From contig JAIQFX010000019.1 in assembly GCA_020073005.1 (NCBI GenBank), positions 1 through 59,687 of the forward strand: DNA of 59,687 nucleotides, written 5' to 3'. The stretch comes from Terriglobia bacterium. Lineage in GTDB: Bacteria; Acidobacteriota; Vicinamibacteria; Vicinamibacterales; CAVVIG01. The notes beneath the pieces were generated by a model, which did no database searches, had not been told where the DNA came from, and worked only from the letters and a program-made list of their open reading frames with translations. Shown here in pieces: positions 32,078 to 40,545 of the stretch. Position numbers and translations under genes: made by a program. Each line of letters opens with the position of its first letter. Within the stretch, counting starts at the first letter, position 1.

Positions 32078-32635
32078 GTGAACGCCCAGCCGCTCATCAC
32101 CGGCACGCTGTACCTGCTCGGCGCGGGATTCCTCGTGGCCAACGCGCGGCTGCTGATCGAGTACGCGCGATTCATCCGCCGGCGGCGCGGCGCCCTCCTG
32201 ATCTGGCCGCCGCCCAAGCCGCCGTACTACGGCATGGCGCTCGCGATCGGCGTGATGCTCGGGGTCCTCGTCTTCTACAAAGTCGTCGTCATTCACCGCC
32301 AGGCCTTCGGCGAGATCATGATGTTCGCGTATTACGCGTACCTCATGCCGCTCAGCAGCCGCATCCGGCGCGGTTTCTACGAAGACGGCATCTGGGCCGA
32401 CACAACCTTTATCAAGTACGAGGAGGTCGGCGGGATCAGCTGGCGGGAAGGCGAGCACGACGTCACGTTGATCGTCATCTCACGGCTGCGCAATCTTGCA
32501 CGGCGCCTCAAAGTGCCGGGCGACAAGTACGGCGCCGCGCGGCGTATCCTCAGGGACAAGATCGGCGAACACGCGATTCATTTCGGTGGCACCGGCCTCG
32601 ACCTCGGCGCTCAGGACGAGCGAGAGGTCGTCTAA
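32078..32635 (+). CDS. Membrane protein of unknown function
   Basis: 185 residues with three hydrophobic segments in the first 95 (LITGTLYLLGAGFLVANA, MALAIGVMLGVLVFYKVVVI, IMMFAYYAYLMPL), then a soluble part GFYEDGIWADTTFIKYEEVGG. That layout resembles DUF5673-like proteins, in which a GF-x-ED-G-I-W motif precedes a PH-like strand set. No function is known. The GTG start at 32078 has a TAGAAT -10-like sequence just upstream. Confidence 0.7.
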   Translation: MNAQPLITGTLYLLGAGFLVANARLLIEYARFIRRRRGALLIWPPPKPPYYGMALAIGVMLGVLVFYKVVVIHRQAFGEIMMFAYYAYLMPLSSRIRRGFYEDGIWADTTFIKYEEVGGISWREGEHDVTLIVISRLRNLARRLKVPGDKYGAARRILRDKIGEHAIHFGGTGLDLGAQDEREVV

Positions 32636-32643
32636 TTTCCGCG

Positions 32644-32678
32644 CACCAGCCACCAGCCTCCAGCCACCAGCCACTTCA
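32644..32678. repeat. Period-7 tandem repeat upstream of Ku
   Basis: CACCAGC, CACCAGC, CTCCAGC, CACCAGC, CACTTCA in the 61-bp gap before the Ku gene. Same unit as in uvrA, uvrC and the rpsA-HU gap. Confidence 0.75.
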
Positions 32679-32696
32679 ACCGATAGAGAAGCCGTT

Positions 32697-33536
32697 ATGG
32701 CAGCACGCGCCACCTGGAAGGGCTACCTCAAGATCAGCCTGGTGAACATCCCCATCAAGGTGTTCCCGGCGACGGAATCGAGCGGCGCGCTCTCGTTCAA
32801 TCAGCTCCACGGCGAGTGCCAGACGCGGATCCAGCAGAAGCGCTGGTGTCCGCACTGCAATCGCGAGGTGCCGAACACCGAAATCGTCAAGGGCTACGAG
32901 TTCGAGAAGGGCCGCTACGTCGTCCTGTCCGAGGACGATTTCGACAAGGTCCGTCCCGAATCGACGCGCGTCATCGATCTCGTGCAGTTCGCCGACGCGT
33001 CCTCGATCGATCCGATGTTCGTCGACCGCACGTACTATGTCGCGCCCGACGGCGGCGTCGCCGCCGGCGCGTTCGCCGTGATGCGCGACGGCATGGCGGG
33101 GAAGGTCGGCATCGGCAAGCTCGCGCTGTACGGACGCGAGTACCTCGTCGCCGTCCGGCCGCACGGCCGCGGCATCGTCATGCACACGCTGCATCACGCG
33201 GCGGAGATGCGCGGCATCGAGAGCGTCGAGGAGCTGAGCGCCGTTCCGGCGACGGTCAAGCCGGAAGAGATGAAGCTGGCGAAACAGGTCATCTCGACGT
33301 TCGAAGGGCCGCTGGACCTGTCGACCTACAAGGACGAGTATCGCGCCGGCCTGCAGCGGATCATCGACGCGAAGATCGCCGGCGAGGAGATCGTCGCGCC
33401 CGCGACGGAGGCCGCCCCCAAGGTCGTCAACCTGATGGAAGCGCTGCGGAAGAGCCTCGACACCGTCAGCGCGAAGAAAAAGACGCCCGCGAAAGCGGCC
33501 GTCGCCAAGCCAGCCGCGACGCGCAAGCGCGCGTAG
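32697..33536 (+). CDS. Non-homologous end-joining protein Ku
   Basis: 279 residues of bacterial Ku: TWKGYLKISLVNIPIKVFPA start, CPHCNREV zinc-like pair, EIVKGYEFEKGRYVVLSEDD, and the central beta-barrel block YYVAPDGGVAAGAFAVM. The C-terminus is Lys/Ala-rich (KKKTPAKAAVAKPAATRKRA), as in DNA-bridging tails. Ku binds broken ends and recruits LigD, which is not in the window. The remnant gene converges from the other side. Confidence 0.95.
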   Translation: MAARATWKGYLKISLVNIPIKVFPATESSGALSFNQLHGECQTRIQQKRWCPHCNREVPNTEIVKGYEFEKGRYVVLSEDDFDKVRPESTRVIDLVQFADASSIDPMFVDRTYYVAPDGGVAAGAFAVMRDGMAGKVGIGKLALYGREYLVAVRPHGRGIVMHTLHHAAEMRGIESVEELSAVPATVKPEEMKLAKQVISTFEGPLDLSTYKDEYRAGLQRIIDAKIAGEEIVAPATEAAPKVVNLMEALRKSLDTVSAKKKTPAKAAVAKPAATRKRA

Positions 33537-33808
33537 CTAATCCGAACCGCTGTCGCGCGGGCTCCGCGCCGCCTGGAATGCCGGATCCGGATAGTGGATC
33601 CGGTAGCACTCCGGACAGATGCCGTGCGAGAACTGGGCGTCCCTGTGCGCGCGCGCCGCAACCGCTCGAGCGCCAGCAGCGAGCCGGCGACGGCCAGCGC
33701 CCGCAACGCCACGCGCGGCCCCAGGTGCGCCCAGTCGCCGGCGTAGAGCGCGAGATCGGTCCGGACGTCGAAGGCGACCGGAAGCACCACGAGGATCGCC
33801 GAGAGCAT
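33537..33808 (-). pseudogene. Remnant of a membrane sensor protein, core deleted
   Basis: The upstream half reads HRRFAMLSAILVVLPVAFDV and on to ALAVAGSLLALERLRRAR, a membrane segment pair, in one frame. The downstream half reads DAQFSHGICPECYRIHYPD in another frame, ending at a TAG at 33537-33539. The motif SHGICPEC-x-x-x-x-YP is common at the C-terminal end of sensor kinases and response regulators with this layout. What normally joins the two parts is missing. The break lies near 33650. Confidence 0.5.
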
Positions 33809-33857
33809 AGCGAACCGCCGGTGACTGTCGAGGTGGACCCGATCGGGCGACGCGCCG

Positions 33858-34679
33858 TCAGTTGATCGGAAGCTGCCGCGCGATCCACGTGAGGAGACCG
33901 GGACCGGAGGCCGTGGGATCGCCGAGCCAGTCAGGCGGCGTGCACCAGACGAACGCGAGGATGGCGATGACCCAGAGATCGTAGGGCAGCGTCGCGCGCT
34001 CGTCGGTCCAGAAGAACGCGCGGTTGAAGAAGCCGGCGACGCCGTCGCGCGAGGGCATCGGGAGGCGGTTGAGCGCGAGGAACGTGTAGTAGATGCGGTT
34101 GGCGACGGCGAGGATCGACAGCACGAGCACGACCCACAGCACGCCCGCCATCCGGTTCGTCACGGCGCCGATCATGAACAGCACGATGCGCTCGGGCCGC
34201 TCCATGAAGCCGACCTTGCACTTCTCGACGAGCGACTCGGCGCGCGCGCGCGCGTAGCTCGTCATGATCGAGAAGATGAGCGTCAGCGCGGCGATCAGGA
34301 CGTAGTCGCTGCGGCCGAGCTTCGAGTACAGGAAGATCAGACCGGTCAGCAGCGCCAGATCGGAGAAGCGATCGAGCGTCGAGTCCCAGAACGCGCCGAA
34401 CTTCGACTGCAGCTGCAGCTCGTGCGCCACCTTGCCGTCGATGAAGTCGAAGATGTTGGCGACGAGCATGATGACGAACGCCAGCATGAACCGCCCGAGC
34501 GCCAGCGCCGACGCCGCCATGACGTTGATCACGACGCCGACGAACGTCAGGATGTTGGGGTGGATGCGCAGCTTCACGCACGCGGCGATGATCGCGCGCA
34601 GCGGAAACATGCAGACCGTCCCGATCAGGCCCGTGAACGTCACACGGTTCGGAGCGGAGCGCGGCTCTGGGCCGTTCAT
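33858..34679 (-). CDS. CDP-alcohol phosphatidyltransferase family protein
   Basis: About 273 residues with six hydrophobic segments. The family signature D-x2-D-G-x2-A-R-x8-G-x3-D-x3-D appears as DFIDGKVAHELQLQSKFGA followed by FWDSTLDR, with His in place of the usual Arg after Ala. Relatives transfer a phosphoalcohol from a CDP-activated donor in phospholipid synthesis; the acceptor is not clear. An ATG at 34679 or a GTG at 34700 could start it; neither has a good ribosome-binding site. It is divergent from uvrC. Confidence 0.87.
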   Translation of the reverse strand: MNGPEPRSAPNRVTFTGLIGTVCMFPLRAIIAACVKLRIHPNILTFVGVVINVMAASALALGRFMLAFVIMLVANIFDFIDGKVAHELQLQSKFGAFWDSTLDRFSDLALLTGLIFLYSKLGRSDYVLIAALTLIFSIMTSYARARAESLVEKCKVGFMERPERIVLFMIGAVTNRMAGVLWVVLVLSILAVANRIYYTFLALNRLPMPSRDGVAGFFNRAFFWTDERATLPYDLWVIAILAFVWCTPPDWLGDPTASGPGLLTWIARQLPIN

Positions 34680-34702
34680 GCGAAGCGGGGTGGCAGACAC
34701 CG

Positions 34703-34708
34703 TATAAT
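34703..34708 (+). promoter_or_regulatory. -10 element of uvrC
   Basis: A perfect TATAAT 42 bp before the uvrC ATG. The -35 is not obvious. Confidence 0.5.
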
Positions 34709-34749
34709 GGAGGGTTCAGGCACTGATCGGAAACGCGCCATAGTAGCGT

Positions 34750-36630
34750 ATGCCCATCCACGAACTCAAGGAGCAGATCGCGCGGTTGCCCGAGCAACCC
34801 GGCGTGTATCTGTACTTCAACGCGGAGGGCGACACGATTTATGTGGGCAAGGCGCGCGCGCTGCGCGACCGCGTCCGCACGTACCTGGGCGCGTACGGGT
34901 CCAGCCCGAAGACCGACGCGCTCCTGGACGAGGTCGTCCGCCTCGAGGTCATCGTCACCGACTCGGTGGTCGAGGCCCTGGCGCTGGAGAACAACCTCAT
35001 CAAGCAGCGGACGCCGAAGTACAACATCCTGCTCCGCGACGACAAGAACTATCCGTACCTGCAGCTGACGACCCACGAGCCGTTCCCGCGCGTCCTCGTC
35101 GCGCGCCGCGTCGAGCGCGACGGCAGCTTCTACGCCGGGCCGTTCCTGCCCGCGCATTTCGCGCGCCGGACGATGGCGCTGACGCACCGGTTGTTCGGCA
35201 TCCGGTCGTGCAACGAGGTCATCACCGGCAAGCGCGGGCGCCCGTGCCTCGAGTACGACATCAAGCGCTGCATCGCGCCGTGCGTCGACACGGTCTGCTC
35301 CGCGGACCAGTACTCGCGCGCGGTGGCGCTCACGCAGCTGTTCCTCGAAGGCAAGAACGACGAGCTCGTCAAGACCCTGCGCGCGCGCATGCAGGCGGCC
35401 GCCGACGGCGAGCGCTTCGAGGAAGCGGCGCAGCTGCGCGACGCGATGCGCACCGTCCAGGCGCTGCACGATCGCCAGCAGAAGATGGCCACGACCGAGC
35501 TCGGCCATCGCGACGTGTTCGGCCTCAAGCTCGGTCCGGCCGGAGCCGTGATCCAGGTCTTCCAGGTGCGCAGCGGCCGCGTCGTCGAGCGCGTCGCCCT
35601 CGGGACCGACGAGGCGATCGTCGGCTCGCGCGAAGGCGAGGTCCTCGCCGCGGCGATCCAGCAGTTCTACGAGCTGCGCGGCGTGCCGCCGGAGATTGTC
35701 GTCCCCGCCGAACCCGAAGAGCGCGACGCGCTCGAAAGCTGGCTCGCCGCGCGCGCCGGCCGGCGCGTGAAGATCGTCGCGCCGCAGCGCGGCGAGAAGC
35801 GCGGGCTCGTCGATCTGGCGACGCGCAACGCCGCGCTCGCGTATCAGACGCGCTTCAACGAAGCGCAGGCCGCGCAGTACGACGCGCTCGAAACGCTGCA
35901 GCACGTGCTCGCGCTGCCGGCGCTGCCGCGGCGGATCGAATGCTTCGATATCTCGACGATTCAGGGCAGCGAGACCGTGGCGTCGATGGTCGTGTGCGAG
36001 GACGGACGGATGCGCCCGGGGGAGTATCGGAAGTACCGTATTCAAGGCGGCTTGTGGCTGGTGGCTGGTGGCTCGAAGAAGCCAGCCATTGATCGCGCGG
36101 CACCAGTCACCAGTCACCAGTCACCAGCCACCAACAACGACTTCGCCGCCATGCACGAAGTCGTCCTCCGGCGATCCCGCAAGCTGCTCGAGCAGGGCGG
36201 ACCGTTTCCGGATCTCATGTTGATCGACGGCGGGAAGGGCCAGCTCACGGCGGCGTACACGGCGCTCGAGGCGCTGGGGCTGGCGAATCTCGTCGCGGTC
36301 GGGATCGCGAAGAAGGAAGAGCTGCTGTTCACCCGCGATCACGATCAGCCGATCGCGCTCGGGACCCACGATCCGGCGCTGCTGCTCGTCCAGCGGATTC
36401 GAGACGAGGCGCATCGCTTCGCCGTGACGTTCCACCGCCGCGCCCGCTCGATGCGCGATCTCCGTTCGGAGCTCGACGGCGTGCCCGGCATCGGGCCGCG
36501 CCGGCGGAGGACGCTGCTCACCACGTTCGGCAGCCTCGCCGGCGTGCGCCGCGCCACGCGCGAAGAGCTCGCGGCCGTCGTCGGCGTCAAAGCGGCCGAC
36601 GCGGTCCTCGCGCACTTCGCGCGCGCGTAG
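34750..36630 (+). CDS. uvrC: Excinuclease ABC subunit C
   Basis: 626 residues. GIY-YIG nuclease at the N-terminus (PGVYLYF and IYVGKARAL), cysteine cluster CLEYDIKRCIAPC, UVR helical motif around RFEEAAQLRDAMR, RNase H-like endonuclease domain (ECFDISTIQGSETVASMVV and LMLIDGGKGQL) and C-terminal helix-hairpin-helix (DGVPGIGPRRRRTLL). It makes both incisions in nucleotide excision repair. Between YRKYRIQ and DFAAMHEVV, normally adjacent in the RNase H-like domain, there is an insertion of about 27 residues (435-462) encoded by two inverted arms of heptamer repeats. The frame stays open, so the gene may remain functional. Confidence 0.97.
   Translation: MPIHELKEQIARLPEQPGVYLYFNAEGDTIYVGKARALRDRVRTYLGAYGSSPKTDALLDEVVRLEVIVTDSVVEALALENNLIKQRTPKYNILLRDDKNYPYLQLTTHEPFPRVLVARRVERDGSFYAGPFLPAHFARRTMALTHRLFGIRSCNEVITGKRGRPCLEYDIKRCIAPCVDTVCSADQYSRAVALTQLFLEGKNDELVKTLRARMQAAADGERFEEAAQLRDAMRTVQALHDRQQKMATTELGHRDVFGLKLGPAGAVIQVFQVRSGRVVERVALGTDEAIVGSREGEVLAAAIQQFYELRGVPPEIVVPAEPEERDALESWLAARAGRRVKIVAPQRGEKRGLVDLATRNAALAYQTRFNEAQAAQYDALETLQHVLALPALPRRIECFDISTIQGSETVASMVVCEDGRMRPGEYRKYRIQGGLWLVAGGSKKPAIDRAAPVTSHQSPATNNDFAAMHEVVLRRSRKLLEQGGPFPDLMLIDGGKGQLTAAYTALEALGLANLVAVGIAKKEELLFTRDHDQPIALGTHDPALLLVQRIRDEAHRFAVTFHRRARSMRDLRSELDGVPGIGPRRRRTLLTTFGSLAGVRRATREELAAVVGVKAADAVLAHFARA
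36054..36135 (+). repeat. Inverted pair of period-7 arrays inside uvrC
   Basis: Left arm GTGGCTG, GTGGCTG, GTGGCTC (36054-36074); right arm CACCAGT x3, CACCAGC, CACCAAC (36101-36135). The arms are complementary and could form a hairpin. The 82 bp keep the reading frame. Confidence 0.85.
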
Positions 36631-36637
36631 CGATCCT

Positions 36638-37999
36638 CTAGTACACGCGCGCCGCCAGGTTGGCGAACCAGAACCGGTCGAGCGCGTCCGCTCCCACCGT
36701 CATGAACGCGTTGAGGTAGTACGTGACCGGGCCGGTGCTTCCCGGAGTGAACACGGCGTGAAACGGCACCGTGAGATCGATGACGTCGGTCGGCGCTGCC
36801 GCCGAGACCGAGAACGGCGCGAAATACGGACCGCCGACGCCACCGCAATCGTTGGGCGCCGTGCCGATGAGGACGAATCCCGCGTCTCTGATTCCGCTCG
36901 TGTGATTGATCCTCAACCACGTGGTACCGCTGATTTCCACCGGATGGCCGGCCGTACCCGAGACCGTCACCACGCCGCCTGCGTAGTTCGTGCACGCGAG
37001 CCCAATCGGCGTGGCGTTCGATGACGTCGCCGCCACGAGCGTGACGCCTGGACCGGTCGGGCCGGTGGGGCCAGTGGCTCCCGCGGGACCCTGCGGTCCC
37101 TGGGCTCCCGGCGCACCCTGTGGACCCTGCGGTCCCGTCGCGCCCTGTGGCCCGGCGGTTCCCTGCGGACCGGTCGCGCCGTCCGCGCCTGCTGGTCCTT
37201 GCGCGCCCGTGGGCCCTTGCGCACCTGCCGGGCCCTGCGCGCCCGCGGGTCCCGCCTCGCCCGCGGCGCCGGCCTGCGCGAGCACGTTCCAGTCGGCGCT
37301 CGGCGGCTGACTGCCGGCGTTCGCGTTGATCGCGAGATAGCTCGCGCCGTTGAACGCGACCGCATCGTTCGCGACGTACGCCAGCGCGCCGTCCCAGTCG
37401 CCGCGCCAGTTGATGCCGATCGCGCCGGTCGCACCGGCAGCGCCGGCCGGACCCGCAGGACCTTGTGGTCCCATCGGGCCGACCGATCCTTGCGGTCCAG
37501 TGGCGCCGATCGCTCCCGCGATGCCGTTGGCGCCCGCAGGACCAGCGGGACCCGCGGCGCCTGTTGCGCCCGCCGCACCGGTCAGGCCATCCGCGCCCGC
37601 CGGGCCCGCGGGCCCCTTCGGTCCCATGGGCCCCGCAGGGCCTTTCGCGCCGACCGCGCCGATCGTGACGACGAACGTGCTGTTGTCCCAGGCGGACGGC
37701 CCGCACGACACGGTCACCACGTAGGTGCCCGGCGGAAAGGACGGCGGCAGGACGGCCAGGATCAGCTGCGGTGTGGCCGTCACGACCGTGAGTGGGTGGG
37801 ACGCGAACGTGACCACCGGCTGCGCGTCGAAATTCATTCCGCTGATGCCGAGCAGCTGATTGACCGGGTCGTAGGTCGTGGCCGTGATGGCGACTTGCGA
37901 TGGAGGACCGTAGGTCTTCTGCGCGCTCAGCGACGCGGTCACGGCCGTGACGGTCGAGCACAGAACCAGGACGAAGAGGGCGAGACGGGTGCGCATCAT
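36638..37999 (-). CDS. Secreted collagen-like protein
   Basis: About 453 residues. Signal peptide, an IPT/TIG-like N-terminal domain (residues about 35-110), a first Gly-X-Y collagen segment (about 113-192), a short module [19 protein letters not shown] resembling carbohydrate-binding type V/XII, a second Gly-X-Y segment (about 247-318) rich in GAQGPAGPQG, then a beta-rich C-terminus. Bacterial collagen-like proteins form surface fibres. ATG at 37999 follows AGAGG. It ends 8 bp from uvrC in convergent orientation. Confidence 0.88.
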   Translation of the reverse strand: MMRTRLALFVLVLCSTVTAVTASLSAQKTYGPPSQVAITATTYDPVNQLLGISGMNFDAQPVVTFASHPLTVVTATPQLILAVLPPSFPPGTYVVTVSCGPSAWDNSTFVVTIGAVGAKGPAGPMGPKGPAGPAGADGLTGAAGATGAAGPAGPAGANGIAGAIGATGPQGSVGPMGPQGPAGPAGAAGATGAIGINWRGDWDGALAYVANDAVAFNGASYLAINANAGSQPPSADWNVLAQAGAAGEAGPAGAQGPAGAQGPTGAQGPAGADGATGPQGTAGPQGATGPQGPQGAPGAQGPQGPAGATGPTGPTGPGVTLVAATSSNATPIGLACTNYAGGVVTVSGTAGHPVEISGTTWLRINHTSGIRDAGFVLIGTAPNDCGGVGGPYFAPFSVSAAAPTDVIDLTVPFHAVFTPGSTGPVTYYLNAFMTVGADALDRFWFANLAARVY

Positions 38000-38021
38000 A
38001 GGAACCTCTGGTACCGCCAAC

Positions 38022-38054
38022 GGATTACATTCCGGTCGGCGTGATTACATTCCG
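38022..38054. repeat. Direct repeat GATTACATTCCG upstream of the collagen-like gene
   Basis: Two identical 12-bp copies at 38022-38033 and 38043-38054, 21 bp apart (two helical turns), in the divergent spacer with the M50 gene. The spacing fits two bound regulator molecules on the same DNA face. On the minus strand each contains TGTAAT. Confidence 0.5.
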
Positions 38055-38096
38055 CGTGTTGCGTTTTTTACGGCCCGGCTTTAACCTGAGACTCCT

Positions 38097-38738
38097 TTGC
38101 TGGATATCCACTTCGCGCAAATCTTCATTGCGCTCATCGTGTTGCTGTTTTCGCTGACGGTGCACGAGACTGCGCACGCCTGGACGGCAAATCGGCTCGG
38201 CGATCCAACGGCGCGGTTGCTCGGACGCATTTCGTTCAATCCCCTGGTGCACGCCGATCCGATCGGCACGATCGTGTTTCCGCTCATCGCGGCGATCAGC
38301 GGCGCGCCGCTCATTGGATGGGCAAAACCTGTACCGGTCAGCGTGAACCGACTCGGACATCCGCGGCGTGATTACATGCTTGTCGCGGCGGCCGGACCGG
38401 CGAGCAATCTCGTGCTGGCTCTCGTCGCGGCGATCGCCCTGCGGCTCGTGACGGTGACACCGGTCACGCTCGGCGAGCCGAATATCTCGGCGCCGATCGC
38501 GTCGCTGCTGTCGCAGCTGCGGCAGCTCAACGTGCTGCTCGCCGTGTTCAACATGATTCCGATTCCGCCGCTCGACGGCGGCAACGTGCTCAGCGGTCTG
38601 CTGCCGCGCAATCTCGCGGGGACGTTCAATTTGATCCGTCCGTACGGCTTCATGCTGCTCTACGCGCTGATGCTCACCGGGACGCTCAGCGTGCTGGTCG
38701 GTCCGCCCTACACCTTCATCACCTCTTGGCTGCCGTGA
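38097..38738 (+). CDS. Site-2 protease family (M50) membrane metalloprotease
   Basis: 213 residues, about five membrane segments. Zinc site in LTVHETAHAWTANRLGDPTA (HExxH) and the third ligand in MIPIPPLDGGNVL. Such proteins cleave within membranes; no PDZ domain is present. The TTG at 38097 is the best start; ribosome-binding site weak. It is followed with overlap by trpS. Confidence 0.9.
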   Translation: MLDIHFAQIFIALIVLLFSLTVHETAHAWTANRLGDPTARLLGRISFNPLVHADPIGTIVFPLIAAISGAPLIGWAKPVPVSVNRLGHPRRDYMLVAAAGPASNLVLALVAAIALRLVTVTPVTLGEPNISAPIASLLSQLRQLNVLLAVFNMIPIPPLDGGNVLSGLLPRNLAGTFNLIRPYGFMLLYALMLTGTLSVLVGPPYTFITSWLP

Positions 38739-39742
38739 CTACTGGCCGCGTCGTTTCGGGCATGCGTCCGACGGGACGGCTGCATCTCGGCCACCTCGTG
38801 GGCGCGCTCGGCAACTGGGTGCCGCTGCAGACGAAGTACGACTGCTTTTATTTCGTCGCCGACTGGCACGCGCTGACGAGCGACTACGCCGACACGAGCC
38901 AGATCACCGCGTACGCGTACGACAACGTCGCGGACTGGATCGGCGCGGGCCTCGATCCGGAGAAGAGCACGTTCTTCATCCAGTCGCTCGTGCCCGAACA
39001 CGCGGAGCTGTACCTGCTGCTGTCGATGGTCGTGCCCGTGCCGTGGCTCGAGCGCGTGCCGACCTACAAGGAGCAGCAGGAGAACCTGAAGGACAAGGAC
39101 CTGTCGTCGATCGGGTTTCTCGGGTATCCGCTGCTGCAGACGGCGGACGTCGCGATCTACGACGCGCAGTTCGTGCCCGTCGGCGAAGATCAGGTGGCGC
39201 ACCTCGAGCTGGCGCGCGAGGTCGTGCGGCGGTTCAACAACGTCTTCGGCGCTGGAGGCGACGTGCTCGTCGAGCCCCAGCCGCTGCTCACGCCGTTCGG
39301 CCGCCTGCCGGGCCTCGACGGCGACAAGAAGATGAGCAAGAGCCTCGGCAACACGATTCACCTGTCGGATTCGCCCGACGAGGTGAAGAAGAAGGTGATG
39401 CGGATGTACACGGACCCGAAGCGGGTCCGCGCCGACATCCCTGGAACGGTCGAAGGCAATCCCGTGTTCACGTATCACGACGCGTTCAACGCGCACACGG
39501 CCGAAGTCGAGGATCTCAAGGCGCGATACCGCTCGGGAAAAGTCGGCGACGTGGAAGTGAAGACGAAGCTGGCCAACGCGCTGAACGCGCACCTCGATCC
39601 GATTCGCGAGCGGCGCGCGAAGGTGCTCGCCAATCCCGGGCGGCTGCGCGAGATCCTGTTCGACGGCTCGGCGCGCGCGCGCCGCGTGGCGGTCGAGACG
39701 CTGGAGCGCGTGCGCGACGCCGTGAAGATCTCGTACAAATGA
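38735..39742 (+). CDS. trpS: Tryptophanyl-tRNA synthetase
   Basis: 335 residues, class I synthetase: RPTGRLHLGHLVGAL (HIGH-type), the TDxQ-type region GEDQVAHLELAREV and KMSKSLGNTI. The GTG at 38735 overlaps the M50 stop (GTGA). It heads into scpA through an ATGA overlap, so M50-trpS-scpA-scpB is one operon. Confidence 0.96.
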   Translation: MTTGRVVSGMRPTGRLHLGHLVGALGNWVPLQTKYDCFYFVADWHALTSDYADTSQITAYAYDNVADWIGAGLDPEKSTFFIQSLVPEHAELYLLLSMVVPVPWLERVPTYKEQQENLKDKDLSSIGFLGYPLLQTADVAIYDAQFVPVGEDQVAHLELAREVVRRFNNVFGAGGDVLVEPQPLLTPFGRLPGLDGDKKMSKSLGNTIHLSDSPDEVKKKVMRMYTDPKRVRADIPGTVEGNPVFTYHDAFNAHTAEVEDLKARYRSGKVGDVEVKTKLANALNAHLDPIRERRAKVLANPGRLREILFDGSARARRVAVETLERVRDAVKISYK

Positions 39743-40545
39743 CCGAGTCCCATTCCGATTTCGAATCGGCGCCGGACGCCTTCCCGGTCAAGCTCGATCA
39801 ATTCGAGGGGCCGCTCGATCTGCTGCTGCACCTCATCAAGAAGAACGAGCTCAACATCCACGACATCCCCATCGCGCTGATCACGGCGCAGTATCTCGCG
39901 GCGATCGCGCTGCTGCAGGAGCTGAACCTCGACGTCGCCGGCGAGTTCCTCGTGATGGCGGCGACGCTGATTCACATCAAGTCGAAGATGCTGCTGCCGC
40001 GGCCGGAGACGGCGGCCGGCGTCGAGGGCGAGGAAGAAGATCCGCGCGACGCGCTCGTGCGGCGGCTCCTCGAGCACCAGAAGTTCAAGGCGGCGGCCGG
40101 CCTGCTGCACGAGCGCGAGCAGCTCCGCGCCGCGCAGTGGCTGCGCCCGGACGAGCGCGTGGCGGAAATCGCCGGCGCCGACTACGAGCCCGAGCTCGAA
40201 GTCGATCTCTTCAGCCTGCTCACCGCGTTCCAGGCCGTCGTGCAGCGCGCCAAGCTCCGGCCGAAGTACCTGCTGCCGCCCGAACAGATTTCCGTCGAAG
40301 CGCGCATCGAGCAACTGCTGTCGCGGCTGTCGGAAACCGAAGCGTGCGGCTTCGAAGATCTCTTCGCCGACACGCAGGATCGCGGCGGCCTGATCGTGAC
40401 GTTTCTCGCGCTGCTCGAAATGATCCGCCTGAAGCTGATCAGGGTCTTCCAGTCCGGCAGCTTCGGCCCGATCCGCGTGTACAAACGATCGCGGCCGTCC
40501 GACGCGCCGCACCCGATTGGCGATCCGGAGGGACATCGTGGCTGA
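39739..40545 (+). CDS. scpA: Segregation and condensation protein A
   Basis: 268 residues with the kleisin N-terminal motif FEGPLDLLLHLIKKNELNIHDIPI and a C-terminal winged helix (VTFLALLEMIRLKLIRVFQ). It bridges the SMC head pair in chromosome condensation. ATG at 39739 overlaps the trpS stop. It overlaps scpB by 8 bp. Confidence 0.95.
   Translation: MTESHSDFESAPDAFPVKLDQFEGPLDLLLHLIKKNELNIHDIPIALITAQYLAAIALLQELNLDVAGEFLVMAATLIHIKSKMLLPRPETAAGVEGEEEDPRDALVRRLLEHQKFKAAAGLLHEREQLRAAQWLRPDERVAEIAGADYEPELEVDLFSLLTAFQAVVQRAKLRPKYLLPPEQISVEARIEQLLSRLSETEACGFEDLFADTQDRGGLIVTFLALLEMIRLKLIRVFQSGSFGPIRVYKRSRPSDAPHPIGDPEGHRG

Noticed and set aside
34422-36117. Long frames on both strands overlapping the CDP-alcohol transferase and uvrC
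   Set aside because: Shadow frames; the real genes are motif-rich.
36990-37724. Pro/Gly-rich + strand frames opposite the collagen-like gene
   Set aside because: They are antisense reflections of the Gly-X-Y repeat, which reads as a signal-bearing protein on the minus strand.
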